Of a DNA stretch of 64,000 nucleotides, positions 46,273 to 59,360 are shown in pieces. Made by a program: the position numbers and the translations under genes. The stretch comes from Aselliscus stoliczkanus (lineage: Eukaryota; Chordata; Mammalia; Chiroptera; Hipposideridae), in contig CM066737.1 in assembly GCA_033961575.1 (NCBI GenBank), positions 48,274,771-48,338,770 on the forward strand. Direction: 5' to 3'. How positions within the stretch are numbered: the first letter of the stretch is position 1; each line of letters starts with the position of its first letter. The notes beneath the pieces are model-generated. The model made no database searches, had not been told where the DNA came from, and saw only the letters and a program-made list of their open reading frames with translations.

Positions 46273-46382
46273 ATTTTATTTTTTTTTGAGGGCAGTGTCA
46301 CTGGCCCTCACATGTGGGACCTGAACCAGGGCTGCTGGCTTTCCAAGCCAGTGCTTAACCAGCACTCCACTCGGCTGGCCTG
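46273..46382 (-). mobile_element. Short-form SINE
   Basis: 19-bp target duplications AAAAGCCTGAGTACATTTT at 46254-46272 and 46383-46401. Confidence 0.96.
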
Positions 46383-46401
46383 AAAAGCCTGAGTACATTT
46401 T

Positions 46402-47576
46402 AAATCTGAGATTTTCCATTGCATATGACAATGAGCATTATTAAAAGAGATGAATTGTCCCTTGTTTCTCTTAATATAATGGGAAAAAATTGATATGAAT
46501 TTCTTAATCTGATACCAGAATAATTTGGTTCCCTTTAAAGTAGTCCTACTTATGGTATACAGACCAATGGCTACACGTATAGATTGAGTTGGCACAGGTG
46601 CATGGAACATTTATCCTTTCATTTTCTTATACCTTACTCTTTTTTTCTTTATCCTTGTCCTTCACCCTTTCCTTTTCCTGTCTCTTCTAGTTCTCTTGGA
46701 ATCACATATCTTTGAGACTGTCATCATTACAATGTACAATGTCATCCAAGGTGAGCTATAATGGTGCATACTGCAGAAGATCCAATGTTGATGTACTTTA
46801 TGTCTACACTATTTTGTAAACCTTTTTCCTGGGTGAACTGTTTTACAGGAATCATAGATGAGATCGTGTAGAAGCAAGGCAATTGAAGGCTTCTCCACTG
46901 TACTGGTCAGAGTTTACAGAGCCACAAATCTTTTTTTCAATGGCCCATTTTTCAAAGAGTAGGTTTAGAAGAAACCAGTCCTACATTTTACCAAGTCAAA
47001 AGAAAGATATGCCTGAATTATATCACATTTAGAATTGATCAGTAGTTGTATCCAATTCTTTGCTTATTCCCTTTATGTTACATTTTGGTGACTTTAGCTA
47101 CTTGGTCATTGTAATGGGTAACTTTAAAAAATGACATTATTTCCCTCTGTCCAGCTACATCCCCCAATCCACTTGTGCTGACTTCTGATCCATTCTTTTG
47201 CAACTTCATTATTCTTCATAAAGCCAGACTTATAAAAACATTTTATTCTCTTGGCTATTCAGTTCATGCAGGAAGAAAAAGGAAATAATCTTCTCATTTC
47301 TATGTTTTAACCATGGAGAAAGCAACCACATACACTTGAGCTCTTTTTGAATTGAAAGTATTATTACCATATTACTTGTTTGAATACATGAGTGGTTGTG
47401 TTAAATTGAGGTTCAAATTACTTTTTTCCATTTATTATTTTTGAATAGGAACTACTAATAAAATTAGTCCATTGGAATGAAAGTCAGTAATGCAGATTAA
47501 ACAAAATATAACTGAATGATCATAGAAATGTCTTTTTAACATTTTGAAGCAAGCTACCATAAAAAGTTATCTTTTA
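46402..47576. other. Unassigned sequence
   Basis: About 1.2 kb without recognised repeat or gene. Confidence 0.55.
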
Positions 47577-47590
47577 AAAAATAATAAGTA

Positions 47591-47699
47591 GGGCCGGCCG
47601 AGGGGCGTGATAGTTAAGAGCTGGCTTAGGACGCCAGTGGTCCCGGTTCGGATCCCACATATGAGGGCCAGTGACACTGCCCTCAAAAAAAAAAAAGGA
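47591..47699 (+). mobile_element. Short-form SINE
   Basis: GGGCCGGCCGAGGGGCGTG head. Repeats AAAAATAATAAGTA on the left (47577-47590) and AAAATAATAAGTA on the right (47701-47713). Confidence 0.95.
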
Positions 47700-47713
47700 A
47701 AAAATAATAAGTA

Positions 47714-48178
47714 ATTATATCCTTACAGGAATGAACGCACCACTTTCCTCAGGTTCACCATGATTGCTTCAGCCTTAAGCAATCAAAGTTTAAAATTGAG
47801 AACAGGAAGTTTTGATTGGATTCATAATGCCATCCTTTCTGGGGAGAGGAAAAGAAAAAAAATAAAATTAGTTAAAGTTCAAAATTACTTGCATAACAAC
47901 CAATTAAAACAACTTAAATGTACTTATTAAATAAGAAACAATCAATACTAAATTTAGCAAACAGATAAGCATGTTATATAATGTAAGTGATGAAAAATAC
48001 CAAGAGAACAGATTTTTCATTATTTTCCAACATGTAACAATTACAGTTTTTCTAAAATTTCATGTATACACTTTATTTATGTGCAGCTTCCACTAAATGT
48101 CCCCCAGTAGAGAACACATAGCTTCAAATGAGTGTTTTGAGAAAATTAAGAATATATGGTTTTTTTTGTTTGTTTTTT
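47714..48178. other. Unassigned sequence
   Basis: Nothing recognised. Confidence 0.5.
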
Positions 48179-48789
48179 TAGCTGAACCATCCTGCCACTT
48201 GTTGGCAGCCCAGCAGCAACTCAGCTCAGGCTGGGCATCAAACTGATGTTGCTCGGAGCTCAGCTCACACTCTTTTTATTTTTTTAAATTTATTTATTTA
48301 TTATTAATTAGTTTCAGGTGTACAACACAGTGCAATAGTTATACATTTTACCCCCCAAAGTGACAACCCCCTACCCCCAATTCGCCACCCCACTCCCCCC
48401 CATATCATATATATCTATTACTCTTCCTCTGACTCTCTTCCACAGTATAATCCACATCCCGTGACTATCTATATATATTCATTTACAGTAGGTATACAAC
48501 CTCCGCTTTAGTTATACAGTGCAGTGATCAAACCTCTACTCCATCCATGAAATGGTCACCCTAACAAGACCTATGACCATCTGACATTCCACAGAATATT
48601 TACAACATTATTAATTATATTCCCCAAACTGTTTTTCCTATCCCAGTGGCAATATTGTAGTTGCCTATTTTTGCTGTCTAATCCCTTCCCCTTCTCCCTC
48701 ATCCCCATCCCCCTCCCAATTAGCAACCCTGATTTTTCCTCTATATCTATGAGACAGTTTTGGTTTACTTTGCTCATTCATACAGTTTT

Positions 48790-51700
48790 TCAGATTCCAC
48801 ATATGAGTGAGATCATATGGTATTTGTCTTTCTGTGACTGACTTATTTCACTTAACATAATAGTCTCTAGGTCCATCCATATCATTGCAAATGGTACGAT
48901 TTCATTCTTCCTTATAGCGGAGTAATACTCCAATGTATAAATATACCACAGTTTCTTAATCCAGTCATCTACTGATGGGCATTTTGGTTGTTTCCAAGTC
49001 TTAGGTATTGTAAATTGTGCTGCTATGAACATAGGGGTGCATAACTTTTTTTGAATAAGTGTCTTGGTTTTTTCAGGATAAATACCTAGGAGTGGAATTG
49101 CTGGGTCAAATGGTAGCTCTATTTCCAGTTCTTTGAGATACCTCCATACTGACTTCCATAGTGGCTGCACCAATCTGCAATCCCACCAACAGTGCAGCAG
49201 GGTCCCCTTTTCCCCACAGCCCCGCCAGCACTTGTTGTTTGTTGATTTACTGATGATAGCCATTCTGACTGGAGTGAGGTGGTATCTCATGGTGGTTTTT
49301 ATGTGCATTTCCCTAATGACCAGTGAGGTTGAACTCTTTTTCATATGCCTGTTGGCCATCTGTATGTCCTCTTTAGAGAAATGTCTCTTCATATCTTCTG
49401 CCCATTTTTTAATTGGGTTGTTTGTTTTTTTGGTGTTGAGTTTCATGAGTGTTTTATAAATTTTGGATATTAACCCCTTATCAGATATATCGTTGGCAAA
49501 TATATTCTCCCATTCAGTAGACTTCCTTTTTGTTTTATTAATGGTTTCCTTTGTTGTGAAAAAATCTTTTAAGTCTGATATAATCCCATATGTTCATTTT
49601 TTCTTTTACTTCCCTTTCCCGTAGGGATGTATCAGTAAAAATATTGCTCCGGGTAATGTCTGCAAATGTACTTCCTATAATTTCTTTTAGGATTTTTATG
49701 GTTTCAGGTCTTACATTTAAGTCTTTAATCCATTTTGAATTTGTTCTTGTATAAGGCGTAAGGAGGTGGTCCAGTTTCATTTTTTTGCATGTGTCAGTCC
49801 AATTTTCCAAACACCATTTATTGAATAGACTATCTTTACTCCAGTGTAAATTCTTGCTTCCCTTGTCATAGATTAACTGTCTGTAAATGCCTGGATTTAT
49901 CTCTGGGCTCTCTGTTCTGTTCCACTGATCGATCTGCCTGTTTTTATGCCAATACCAAACTGTCTTGATTACTGTAGCCTTGTAGTAGGTTTTGATGTCT
50001 GGTAGCGTGATCCCCCCGACTTTGTTCTTATTTCTCAGAATTGCCGAGGCTATTCTGGGTCTTTTATGATTCCATATAAATTTTAGGATTCTATTTTCTA
50101 TTTCTGTGAAAAATGCCCTTGGTAGTTTGATAGGAATTGCATTGAATCTATATATTGCTTTAGGCAATATGGACATTTTAACTATATTAATTCTTCCTAT
50201 CCATGAGCATGGTAGGTGTTTCCATTTATTTGTGTCTTCTATGATTTCTTTCTTCAGTGTCTTATAATTTTCTGAGTACAGATCTTTCACTTCTTTGGTT
50301 AAATTTATTCCTAGGTATTTTATAGTTCTTGACACAATTGTAAATGGGACAGTTTTCTTAATTTCTCTTTCCATTAGTTTATTATTGGTTTATGCAAATG
50401 CCACTGATTTCTGAACATTGATTTCATATCCTGCTACTTTACTGAATTCATCTATCAGTTCCAATAGTTTTTTGATGGAGTCTTTGGGGTTCTCTATATA
50501 CAGTATCATGTCATCTGCATATAATGACAATTTTACTTCTTCCTTGCCAATTTGGATGCCTTTTATTTCTTCTTGTTGTCTGATTGCTATGGCTAGAACT
50601 TCCAGCACTATGTTGAATAAAAGAGGAGAAAGTGGACAGCCTTGTCTTGTTCCTGATCTTAAGGGGAATGGTTTTAGCTTTTCCCCATTGAGTATGATGT
50701 TAGCTGTAGGTTTATCAGATATGGCTTTTATCATGTTGAGATATGATCCCTGTATTCCCACTTTGCTAAGGGTTTTTAACATAAATGGCTGTTGGATTTT
50801 GTCAAATGCTTTTTCTGCATCTATTGAAATGACCATGTGACCTTTATCCTTCATTTTGTTGATGTGGTGTACCACATTAATTGATTTACAGATGTTGAAC
50901 CAGCCTTGTGCACTAGGGATGAATCCCACTTGATCATGATGTATGATCTTCTTAATATATTGCTGAATTCTGTTTGCTAATATGTTATTGATAATTTTTG
51001 CATCTATATTCATCATGGAGATTGGCCTGTAGTTTTCCTTTTTTGTGGTGTCTTTGTCTGGTTTTGGAATCAGGGTGATAGTGGCTTCATAAAAAGAGTT
51101 TGGGAGCCTTCCCTCCTTCTGGATTTTTTGGAATAGTTTGAGAAGAATAGGTGATAGTTCTTTTTTGAATGTTTGATAAAATTCACTTGTGAAGCCGTCT
51201 GGTCCAGGGCTTTTGTGTTTTGGGAGCTTGTCAATTACTGATTCAATTTCCTTGGTAGTAATCAGGGTATTTAGATATTCTGTTTCTTCTTGCGTTAGCT
51301 TTGGAAGGTTGTATGCTTCTAGATAATTATCCATTTCTTCCAGATTGTCAGATTTGTTGGCATATAGTTGCTCAGAGTAATTTCTTAGATTTTTTTTGTA
51401 TTTCTGTGATGTCTGTAGTCATTTCCCCTCTTTCATTCCTGATTTTACTAATTTGAGTCCTCTCTCTCTTTTTTTTTTTTTTGATGAGCCTGGCTAGAGG
51501 TTTGTCAATTTTGTTTATCTTCTCAAGAAACCAGCTCTTGGTTTCATTGATCTTTTGAATTGTTTTTCTGTTCTCTATATTGTTTATTTCTGCTCTGGTC
51601 TTTATTATCTCCTTTCTTGTACTCCTCTTGGGCCTCTTTTGCTGTTCTTTTTCCAGTTCCCTTAGGTGTAAGGATAACCTGTTGATTTGAGATTTTTCTT

Positions 51701-52622
51701 TCTTCTTTAGGTAGGCCTGCACTGCTATAAACTTCCCTTTTAGGACTGCTTTCACAGCATCCCAGAGATTTTGGGCCGAGGTGTTTTCATTATCGTTTGT
51801 CTCCAGGTATCTTTTGATTTCCTCCTTGATCTCATTTGTGACCCACTCACTATTTAATAGCATATTGTTTAGCCTCCATTTATTTGTCAGCTTCCCGGAT
51901 TTCTTCTTATAATTGATTTCTAGTTTCATAGCATTGTGGTCAGAGAATACAGTTGAAATGATTTCAATCTTCTTAAATTTATTGAGACTTGTTTTGTGGC
52001 CTAACATGTGGTCTATCTTAGAAAATGTTCCATGTGCACTTGAAAAGAACGTATATTCTGTAGCTTTGGGATGAAATGCTCTGAAAATGTCTGTTAAATC
52101 CAGCTGGTCTAATGTGTCATTTCAGGTCGCTGTTTCCACATTGATTTTCTGTCTGGAGGATCTGTCCATTAGTGACAGCGGGGTGTTGAAGTCCCCTACT
52201 ATGATAGTGTTACTGTTGATCTCTGTCTTTATGTCTGACAGTATCTGTTTTATATATTTAGGGGCTCCTATGTTAGGTGCATGGATGTTTACTAGAGTTA
52301 TGTCCTCTTGTTGGATCGATCCCTTCATTACTATGAAGTGTCCTTCTTTGTCCTTTGTTATATTCTTCAATTTAAAGTCCATTTTATCTGATATAAGTAT
52401 CGCTACTCCAGCTTTTTTCTCAGTACCATTTGCATGAAATATTTTACTGCATCCCTTTACTTTCAGCCTGTATGAGTCTTTGGATCTGAGGTGTGTCTCT
52501 TGTATACAGCATATGCTGGGGTCTTGCTTTCTTATCCATTCAGCCACCCTATATCTTTTTATTGGAGCATTTAATCCATTTACATTTAATGTGATTATTG
52601 GTAGGTGTGTATTTATTGCCAT
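48790..52622 (-). pseudogene. L1 ORF2 (endonuclease-RT), disrupted
   Basis: Endonuclease from ATG at 52622 (TLNVNGLNAPIK, CIQETHL, VGDFNTPLS, SDHNAM), RT with [19 protein letters not shown] and YADD at 50510-50521, and the Cys-rich C terminus ([18 protein letters not shown]). Damage: TGA at 52122-52124 shared with the plus copy; a private 1-base insertion in an A-run near 51390 (frame change); private TAA at 50390-50392 (TAT/TAC in the plus copy); and a private extra base near 49570 (frame change). The final block runs to MISLICGI at 48790, giving the natural C terminus lost in the plus copy. Unlike the plus copy it keeps a Tyr codon after LEIN. Confidence 0.97.
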
Positions 52623-52670
52623 TTTGTTATTTGTGTTCGTAGTCTTTCATAGGTTGTTTTTCTCTTCTAC

Positions 52671-53546
52671 TTAAAGAAGCCCTTTTAGCATTTCCTGCAA
52701 AGCTGGCTTGGTGGTAATGAATTCCCTTAACTTATTTTTTTCTGCAAAGCTCCTTATCTCGCCTTCGATTTTAAAGGATAACCTTGCTGGATACAGCAAT
52801 CTTGGTTGTAGGCCTTTATTTTTCATCACTTTGAAAACCTCCTGCCACTCCCTTCTGGCCTGCAAAGTTTCTGTAGAAAAGTCAGCTGATAATCTTATGG
52901 GGGTACCCTTCTAAGTAACTTGCTGCCTTTCCCTTGCTGCTTCAAGGATTCTGTCTTTGTCCTTAATGCTTGCCATTTTCACTATAATGTGTCTTGGAGT
53001 GGGCCTGTTTGGAATCAACCTGGTTGGAACTCTCTGCACTTCCTGGGCTTGTATTTCAATGTCCTTTGCCAGGTTAGGGAAGTTTTCAGACATTATTACT
53101 TCAAATGTATTCTCAATCCCTTGCTCCCTCTCTTCTCCTTCTGGTACTCCAATGACCCGTGGGTTATTGCGTTTGATGTTGTCCCCCAGCTCTCTTAAAC
53201 TATTTTCCATGTTATTCATTCTTTTTTCTTTTTGTTATTCCGCATGGGTGATCTCTGCTATTTTGTCTTCTAAGTCACTGATTCGATTTTCTGCTTCATC
53301 CAATCTGCTAGTGATTCCATCAAGTTTGTTATTTAATTCAGTAATTGTGTTCTTAAGTTCTAGCTGGTTGCTTTTCATGATTTCTCTATCCTTCTTTATA
53401 TTTTCATTAATTTCCTTGAACATTCTAATAATCAGTGTTCTGAACTCTGTCTCCGATAGGTTGGTTACCTCTATTTCCTCTATTTCCACTGATTCAGGAA
53501 GTTTCTTCTGTTCTTTTATTTGTGTTATGTTTCTTTGTCTCCCCAT
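52671..53546 (-). pseudogene. L1 ORF1 with two in-frame stops
   Basis: ATG 53546; coiled coil (NKLDGITSRLDEAENRISDLED); TAA at 53235-53237; frame resumes with MNNMENSLRELGDNIKRNN; TAG at 52911-52913 after ERQQVT; continues to LQEMLKGLL at 52671. Both stops are at exactly the same codons as in the plus copy. Otherwise the frame is open, so purifying constraint was recent in the lineage. Confidence 0.95.
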
Positions 53547-55299
53547 TCTGGCTTACTCTTTGTGTTTGCTTCAATATAAGAGATAGGTCCCCCAGATTTC
53601 TCAGTCTTTTCTGGGTAAACTTATATGGTGTGTGTCCTTTATATTTGAATTACTCAGTCTCCCTATTCTCCTGTGCTTGTATCTGAGGTGTTCCTTGTGT
53701 CGTGCGTCCTCACTTGTTGAAGTTTTAGTTTTGATTACTTTTGGTTTGTCAGTAGGTGGGATTGACTCCCAGATTGATTAGCTGTGAGAATCAGCAGCTT
53801 CTGCAGTTTATGAGCTGCTGTGAGAGGATTGACCCCTCTGATGAAACTTGGACCCTATGGGTCTTAGTACCTGTAGCAACTTCTTTTTGGGTGTGACTCT
53901 TGATGTCAAACCCAGAAATGCTCTGGTTTTATCTAAAGTTGGCCTCCGGGTATGATGATTCTTGTGTCTGTTTGTTTGGACCCACTGCTGCAGAGTGATT
54001 TTAGAGCATAACAGATCAACAAGAACAACCTCCGCAGCCACCAAAGGAAACCAAATGCTCGCACAAGTAAAAAAAAACAACCATCAAACTACAGTCAACT
54101 TGTACAGAAATATCAATCATACTAATGAAGAAAACAAACAGAAACAAAACAAAAACCACACACACAATAATAACAGAAGAGGAAACGAAATAAAATACAA
54201 TATCCTAAAATAAAAAATAGAATAAACATGAGAAACCGATTAGCTATACCTAGAAAATAAAAAATAAAAATAAACTAAAATAATAATAATAAAAAAAGTA
54301 AGAATAAAAATTAAAAAAAATAAAATTTGCAGAAAAAAGGAAAAGAGGAAAAGTATAGCAGTGAGAAGAATGAATAAAATAAGACAGAAAGTGAGGGTGG
54401 GGAAAAAAGAAAAAGAAAAGAAAGAAAAAGAAAAAGAAAAAAGGAAAAATATATGTATATATTTGTCTACACACCCATATATATGGACATATATTCACCT
54501 ATATATATGTCTATATTTAAAACTACAAAATGATAAGAATGACATAGAAATAAAAACCAAAAACAACCAAGATAAGCAGCCAATAAAGGGAAAACAAAAC
54601 AGAACAAAACCAAACAAACCAAAAATACCTGTGCCGGTCTTCGCTAAAGTCCACCAAGCTCTCTTCAGTTTGTCTGCTGTACAAAAATTCCTGTGCGTCT
54701 TGTGGGAACAGTAGGCCACCTGATGCCTAGCATGATCCTGGCACTGCAGGTTTGCTGTACTTGAGTGTGGTTGTGATGTGTGATTGGTGGTTTTTAGAAA
54801 GTCACTGCCTTTTTGCTTTTGCCTGTCCCAAGGCAGGCTGCACCCCCAAAGGCTCGATGAGTGTCTCTGGGCACCCTTTCGGTTGACAGAGGTGGAGAAT
54901 TGAAGAATTCCTCACTACCAAAAGCCTGCTGCTAAGAATCTGTTAATTAGTGCCTCAGCAGGTGAACCTGGCCTGCCTCCCAAGCCTTGCCTAAAGGTGG
55001 GGGCGGGGTAGGTAGTCTCACTCTGCAGCCTTTACTGGGTGGAAATTCTCAATCCCCTGCAGGTAGGAATATCTTCCTAGTCTGCCCCTATTGCTCCACT
55101 AAGGAGTTAGTTTAAGACTCTGTCTTGGCGGGGGCCAAAGTTTGTGGGAGTGGGTCGGTTATTGATTTTTTTTTTTTGCTTTCTGTTTAAGAGTAGAAAA
55201 AGGAAAAAAAATAAAAAACATAAAAATAAACAAAGTCACAGTTCCAACACTGTTTTAAGCTAAGGCCTTTGCCTCTTATGCTCCAGCGGAGTTCCTGCT

Positions 55300-55827
55300 G
55301 CTCTCCCAAAGGGTCTGCCGGGATTTAGGGAATTGCACGCACCCTACCATGTGGCTAACATCCCCGCTCCGCTCCGTGTCTCTTGGGGATCTGCGTCTCT
55401 GACCGGCGCGCTGCGTTTCCGCACGAGTCTTCTTGTTTCCCCTCCTCCCGGGTTTAAGGCTTCTGCCTCAGGAGCTGGCGCGCGCCTGCGCGGTGCTCCT
55501 GCTGCTCTCCTGAAGAGACTGCCTGGGTTTAAGGGACTGCGCACCCCCTGCCGCAAGGTTCGGATCCCCGCTCCGTCTCTCCGGGACCTGCGTCTCCGCC
55601 TGGCGCGCTGCATGTACGAGCGAGTCTTCTTGTTTCCCCTGCTCTCGGGTTTAAGGCTTCTGCCTCGGAGCTGGCGTGAGCCCTCGCAGTGCTCCTGCTG
55701 CTCTCCCGAAGAGACTGCCGGGGTTTAGGGGATTGCGCGCCCCCTGCCGCAAGGTTCAGATCCCCGCTCCTTCTCTCCGGGACCTGTGACTCCCGCCAGC
55801 GCGCGCTGCGTCTCCACGGGCGAGTCC
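55300..55827 (-). promoter_or_regulatory. Truncated GC-rich monomer array of L1 5'UTR
   Basis: GGTTTAAGGCTTCTGCCTC recurs at 55451 and 55648 (197-bp period), the reverse of the plus-strand monomer phrase. About two and a half units; the 5' end of the insertion lies within a unit. Confidence 0.85.
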
Positions 55828-55880
55828 TCAGCTCACACTCTTGAGGGAGCTCTTAACCAACTGAGTCACTCAGCCGGCCC

Positions 55881-56896
55881 AAGAATATATGTTTCTTAAT
55901 TTGCAAACGTTTGGGGGAGAGTTTGTGATATAATAATAAAATAGCATATATAAAGTGAAAAGGTTTCATCTTATAGGAACATAGAAAACTAAAACAAGTT
56001 TTAGGCATTTTTATGAAGTAAACATATTTTGTACAACATTTCTAACTATTTTTCTTCAAAGTGAAACTATATGTATTTACATAGGTAACTTTATTTATAC
56101 TTTTGCCTTAACCAACAATATTCTCCAGGGGGCAGAAACAGGTTTATACCAAAGTAAATGAGTTGGTCAAATTTACTATGTTAAATATAGGAACCACCAT
56201 ATGTGCCAACTAGTTACTAACCAATAGATAATATGTTACAGTCAGGGTACATGGAATAATGCTGAAAATTGCCAACAAAAGGTCAGTTGCACTGCATGAT
56301 TAAAAAAAAGTCTTTAGTTTCTATTAAGAGGTGACAATATATCTTCAAAGGTACTAGGAAGGAAACATGAAAACTCTCCAAACAACTTATCAAAGCATTT
56401 CAGAATGAATACCTTGGATTTCTGTAGGCTATTTTTCAAGGAGTTATTTGATTCATTGCAAAACCCCACCAGATACTTACATAGCAGATTATTCACCACT
56501 TAGCATGCACTATATTCAGTATGCTAAAATGTTGGCTAAGAGGAGACTGGATGCAAGTTTACCGAGAAACTGCTGCACTCTGTGGAAATAGCATCTTGCA
56601 AAGTGGAACATGTTACTGTCAATCTTTGGATTGACTTTGAAGAAATACTCAGTGTGAGTTCTAGTGATTAACATAGAGACCCTTTGGGTTTTGCCTAGTG
56701 GTTCCTAACTGAGAATAGAAGGGTAAACCTCTGTTCTTCATCTTGTTTTTTTCTATATCTTCTATTGACGATTTTGACTATATTCTCTTCTTTGACTGTA
56801 TTCCAAGTCTATTTGTTTTTGGGATCACAAGCTATTATAAGAGTCAAAACTGTGATGTTAAGTTTGCATGCAGTGGGCTGTCAATAAGAAAAATTT

Positions 56897-56898
<2 letters not shown>
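55881..56898. other. Unassigned AT-rich sequence
   Basis: Nothing recognised. Confidence 0.55.

Positions 56899-56957
<59 letters not shown>
56899..56957 (+). repeat. (GA)n microsatellite
   Basis: Pure GA run of ~59 bp followed by ACACACACAAGAG. Confidence 0.95.
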
Positions 56958-56959
<2 letters not shown>

Positions 56960-56985
56960 ACACACAAGAGAAAGAGAGAGTCATG

Positions 56986-57095
56986 GGCCGGCCAAGTGGC
57001 GTAGTGGTTAAGCACTGGCTTAGGAAGCCAGCGGCTCCGGTTCAGGTCCCACATATGAGGGCCAGTGACACTGCCCTCAAAAAAAAAAAAAAAGA
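56986..57095 (+). mobile_element. Short-form SINE
   Basis: GGGCCGGCCAAGTGGCGTAG head, A15 tail, flanked by AAAGAGAGAGT repeats that overlap the GA-rich tract. Confidence 0.93.
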
Positions 57096-59244
57096 GAGAG
57101 TTGAGTATTTTGAGAACATGGAATAACATGAAATATCCATTTTGTCTAATTTGTAAATATTTTCAAGGGATATAAAAATCTGTTGATAATCTTTTTTAGT
57201 GCTTTCTAGTCCCTTTTAGAAATCTGGAAATAAAATTTTACTAGAACAAATTGTACCTCCCTATGTTTCCCATCTCATTTAATAGCACTAATTATTCTAG
57301 TCACTTTAGTTACAAATTAAATGTATTCTATCTTCTTATCCCTCACCTTTTACTCATAAATTCTATAGTGTTATCTACATAAATATCTATCTCAAAAAAT
57401 ATCCCCTTAACAAGAGTAATACATAAAGTATGGCCTCCAGTATCCAGAAACTCTGAATATTCTGTGGGAGAGATAGAATGACATTAGCCAGACCATTTCT
57501 ATCCCATAAAACCCTGTCAGACATAAATACTCTCCTCTAGGAGGTCTGGAAATAAGTGAAGGAAAACATTGTAAAGAGAAGCAAAATGATCTTATTGTGC
57601 TTCTTAGTCCTCAGTCAATATCAAAATACTTCCCTTTTTCAATAATAAAAATATAAAAATTCTTTTCAATTTTTATTTTTCAATTATCCAAAGATTAATA
57701 TAATTTAAACATTTCAAAATTAAAATATGCTTGATTCCAATAGATTATAACAAATTAATTGAATTTGCCATAGCTTGATATAATAATTATCTCATTAAAC
57801 ATATTATCCAAATTACCAGCCATGATAAAATCCCTTATTGATATTCAAATATTATATTCCATTAAAAACTAATCAACTGTGTCAGTTTATATGTATATTT
57901 TCCTGAGATATAAAACAGATAAATAAACAACAAATATTTGTTTTTATAAGTTCCAATTTCATTAATTGAGAAGAGCAAATATTAGTCACAAAAGTACTAT
58001 ATTAAATATATAGATTTCCAATTTATTACCTAAAATACCTTGAGGACAAAATTATATCTTTCTGTGTTGTTAAATTTTCATCCTATTAAAGTTGACTAAA
58101 TCTGATTGGTGGTAAGTTTAGAGATATGACATGATAGGAATAAATTATATAAATTACGTATGCTTCCCCAAATGGCCAGATCACTGTGATGATATTTTGC
58201 AATGACAAATGTTCTGTGAGTTATTCTACAAAAAAGGGGAGGGAATGCAAAACTTCTGAAAACTTTGGATAAGATAAATTAGTAAGAGAAACAAAATAAT
58301 AACAAAACAACTCTAATTAAATAATCTGATCCAAGTACCTCTCAGAGTCCACCAATGTTTCATAATGGAATTCTCATGGTTATGTGAACATGAAAAGAAT
58401 ACCTGTGAATTCAAGCATTCAAATTTGGGAAGATTTGTGTTTTATAAAATAAATTTAAAAATCACTTGTGGGATAACAGACAATTGATTAATTTTTAATA
58501 AGCTTTTACATGATTTGCATAGAAAATATGATCATGTAATGACATAAGAATGTTACAAGAATGTATGCACATATGTATATTATAAATATTATAATTTTGT
58601 GTACAGAAAAAGATTGATTAACCTGAAATCAATTAGCTGTCTCAAGCATGAATAGAAAATCACAAGTTACACAGCACAGAAATAAGTTTAGAATCAATAA
58701 ATACACATTTAAACCAATCTCTTATTTCTTTCTGCAGCATAAATCACAAACCTTTTCATGATCTCTCTAAAGCACTGTAAGGTCTTCAGACATCAATAAC
58801 AGTAACTACTGTTTTGCTAAGGCAAAAAGGGGGACAAATATTAGTTTTCATATAGTTCTCAATAGTGCAATTTTACACAAGGTATTGCAAAATAACCTGA
58901 ATGACTATGGAATTTTAATTGAGACTCAGACCTTAAGCATTATATTTAATTGATACCTATGAAACCATGCTGATATGTCAACAGAAGTCATGTGTTATAA
59001 AGCGTATGTCATCAAAAATAGTGTGAACACTTGAAAACAATTGAATCAAAATAGGATTTCCACTGTATATTTAGAAATAAATTTCAAACTATCAGAATTA
59101 CTTAAAAGTCATTATCAATAATCATCTTGGAGTTGAAAATAATAAGAAAAAACAAAAACGCTGTGGGAAAAAAAGGCTGGCATGAATTAAAAAGAGCACA
59201 CTATACTTTTGGATCTTCAACGTGTCCTCAGGCTAGAGTTGGGA
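57096..59244. other. Unassigned AT-rich sequence
   Basis: About 2.1 kb, very AT-rich, no recognised repeat or frame; the longest unannotated stretch of the window. Confidence 0.6.
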
Positions 59245-59360
59245 CTTTCTTTTTCTTTCTTTGTTTCTTTGTTTCTTCTTTCTTTCTCATGAGAGAGTCA
59301 AACTGGCAACGTTGCTGCTAAGAATGCATGCTCTATCCACTGAGCCATCTGGGTGGTGGG
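59245..59360 (-). mobile_element. Other tRNA-derived SINE fragment
   Basis: (CTTT)n tail, GAGAGTCAAACTGGCAACG, then ATGCTCTATCCACTGAGCC. The reverse gives a tRNA-like A-box/B-box order and is unlike the main SINE family. Similar to the Ves-type SINE pattern of bats, by recognition only. Confidence 0.6.

Larger units (their letters stand above)
48275..55827 (-). mobile_element. Young near-full-length L1 retrotransposon
   Basis: About 7.55 kb, with perfect 15-bp target duplications TCAGCTCACACTCTT (48260-48274 and 55828-55842). Same layout as the plus-strand L1 but ~520 bp shorter at the 5' end: it begins inside a promoter monomer (GGACTCGCCCG, equivalent to plus position ~25343). Different target site and duplication show an independent insertion. 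Coding damage is only partly shared with the plus copy. Confidence 0.97.
48180..55880 (-). mobile_element. Second-type SINE split by the minus-strand L1
   Basis: 3' part 48180-48274 (AGCTGAACCATCCTGCCAC..., CTCGGAGCTCAGCTCACAC) and 5' part 55828-55880 (TTGAGGGAGCTCTTAACC, CTCAGCCGGCCC). Joined, they match the 35124-35263 copy in reverse. Confidence 0.9.

Noticed and set aside
52957..53586. 209-codon frame antisense to L1 ORF1 (and 27579-28106 in the other L1)
   Set aside because: It mirrors the well-conserved ORF1 frame on the other strand; its Ser/Leu-rich composition is what the reverse of a Lys/Glu-rich coiled coil gives.
24818..55827. The two young L1s as arms of one inverted segmental duplication
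   Set aside because: Flanking sequence and target duplications differ (AAAAATTGTTTATC against TCAGCTCACACTCTT), and one lies in a SINE, so they are separate insertions.
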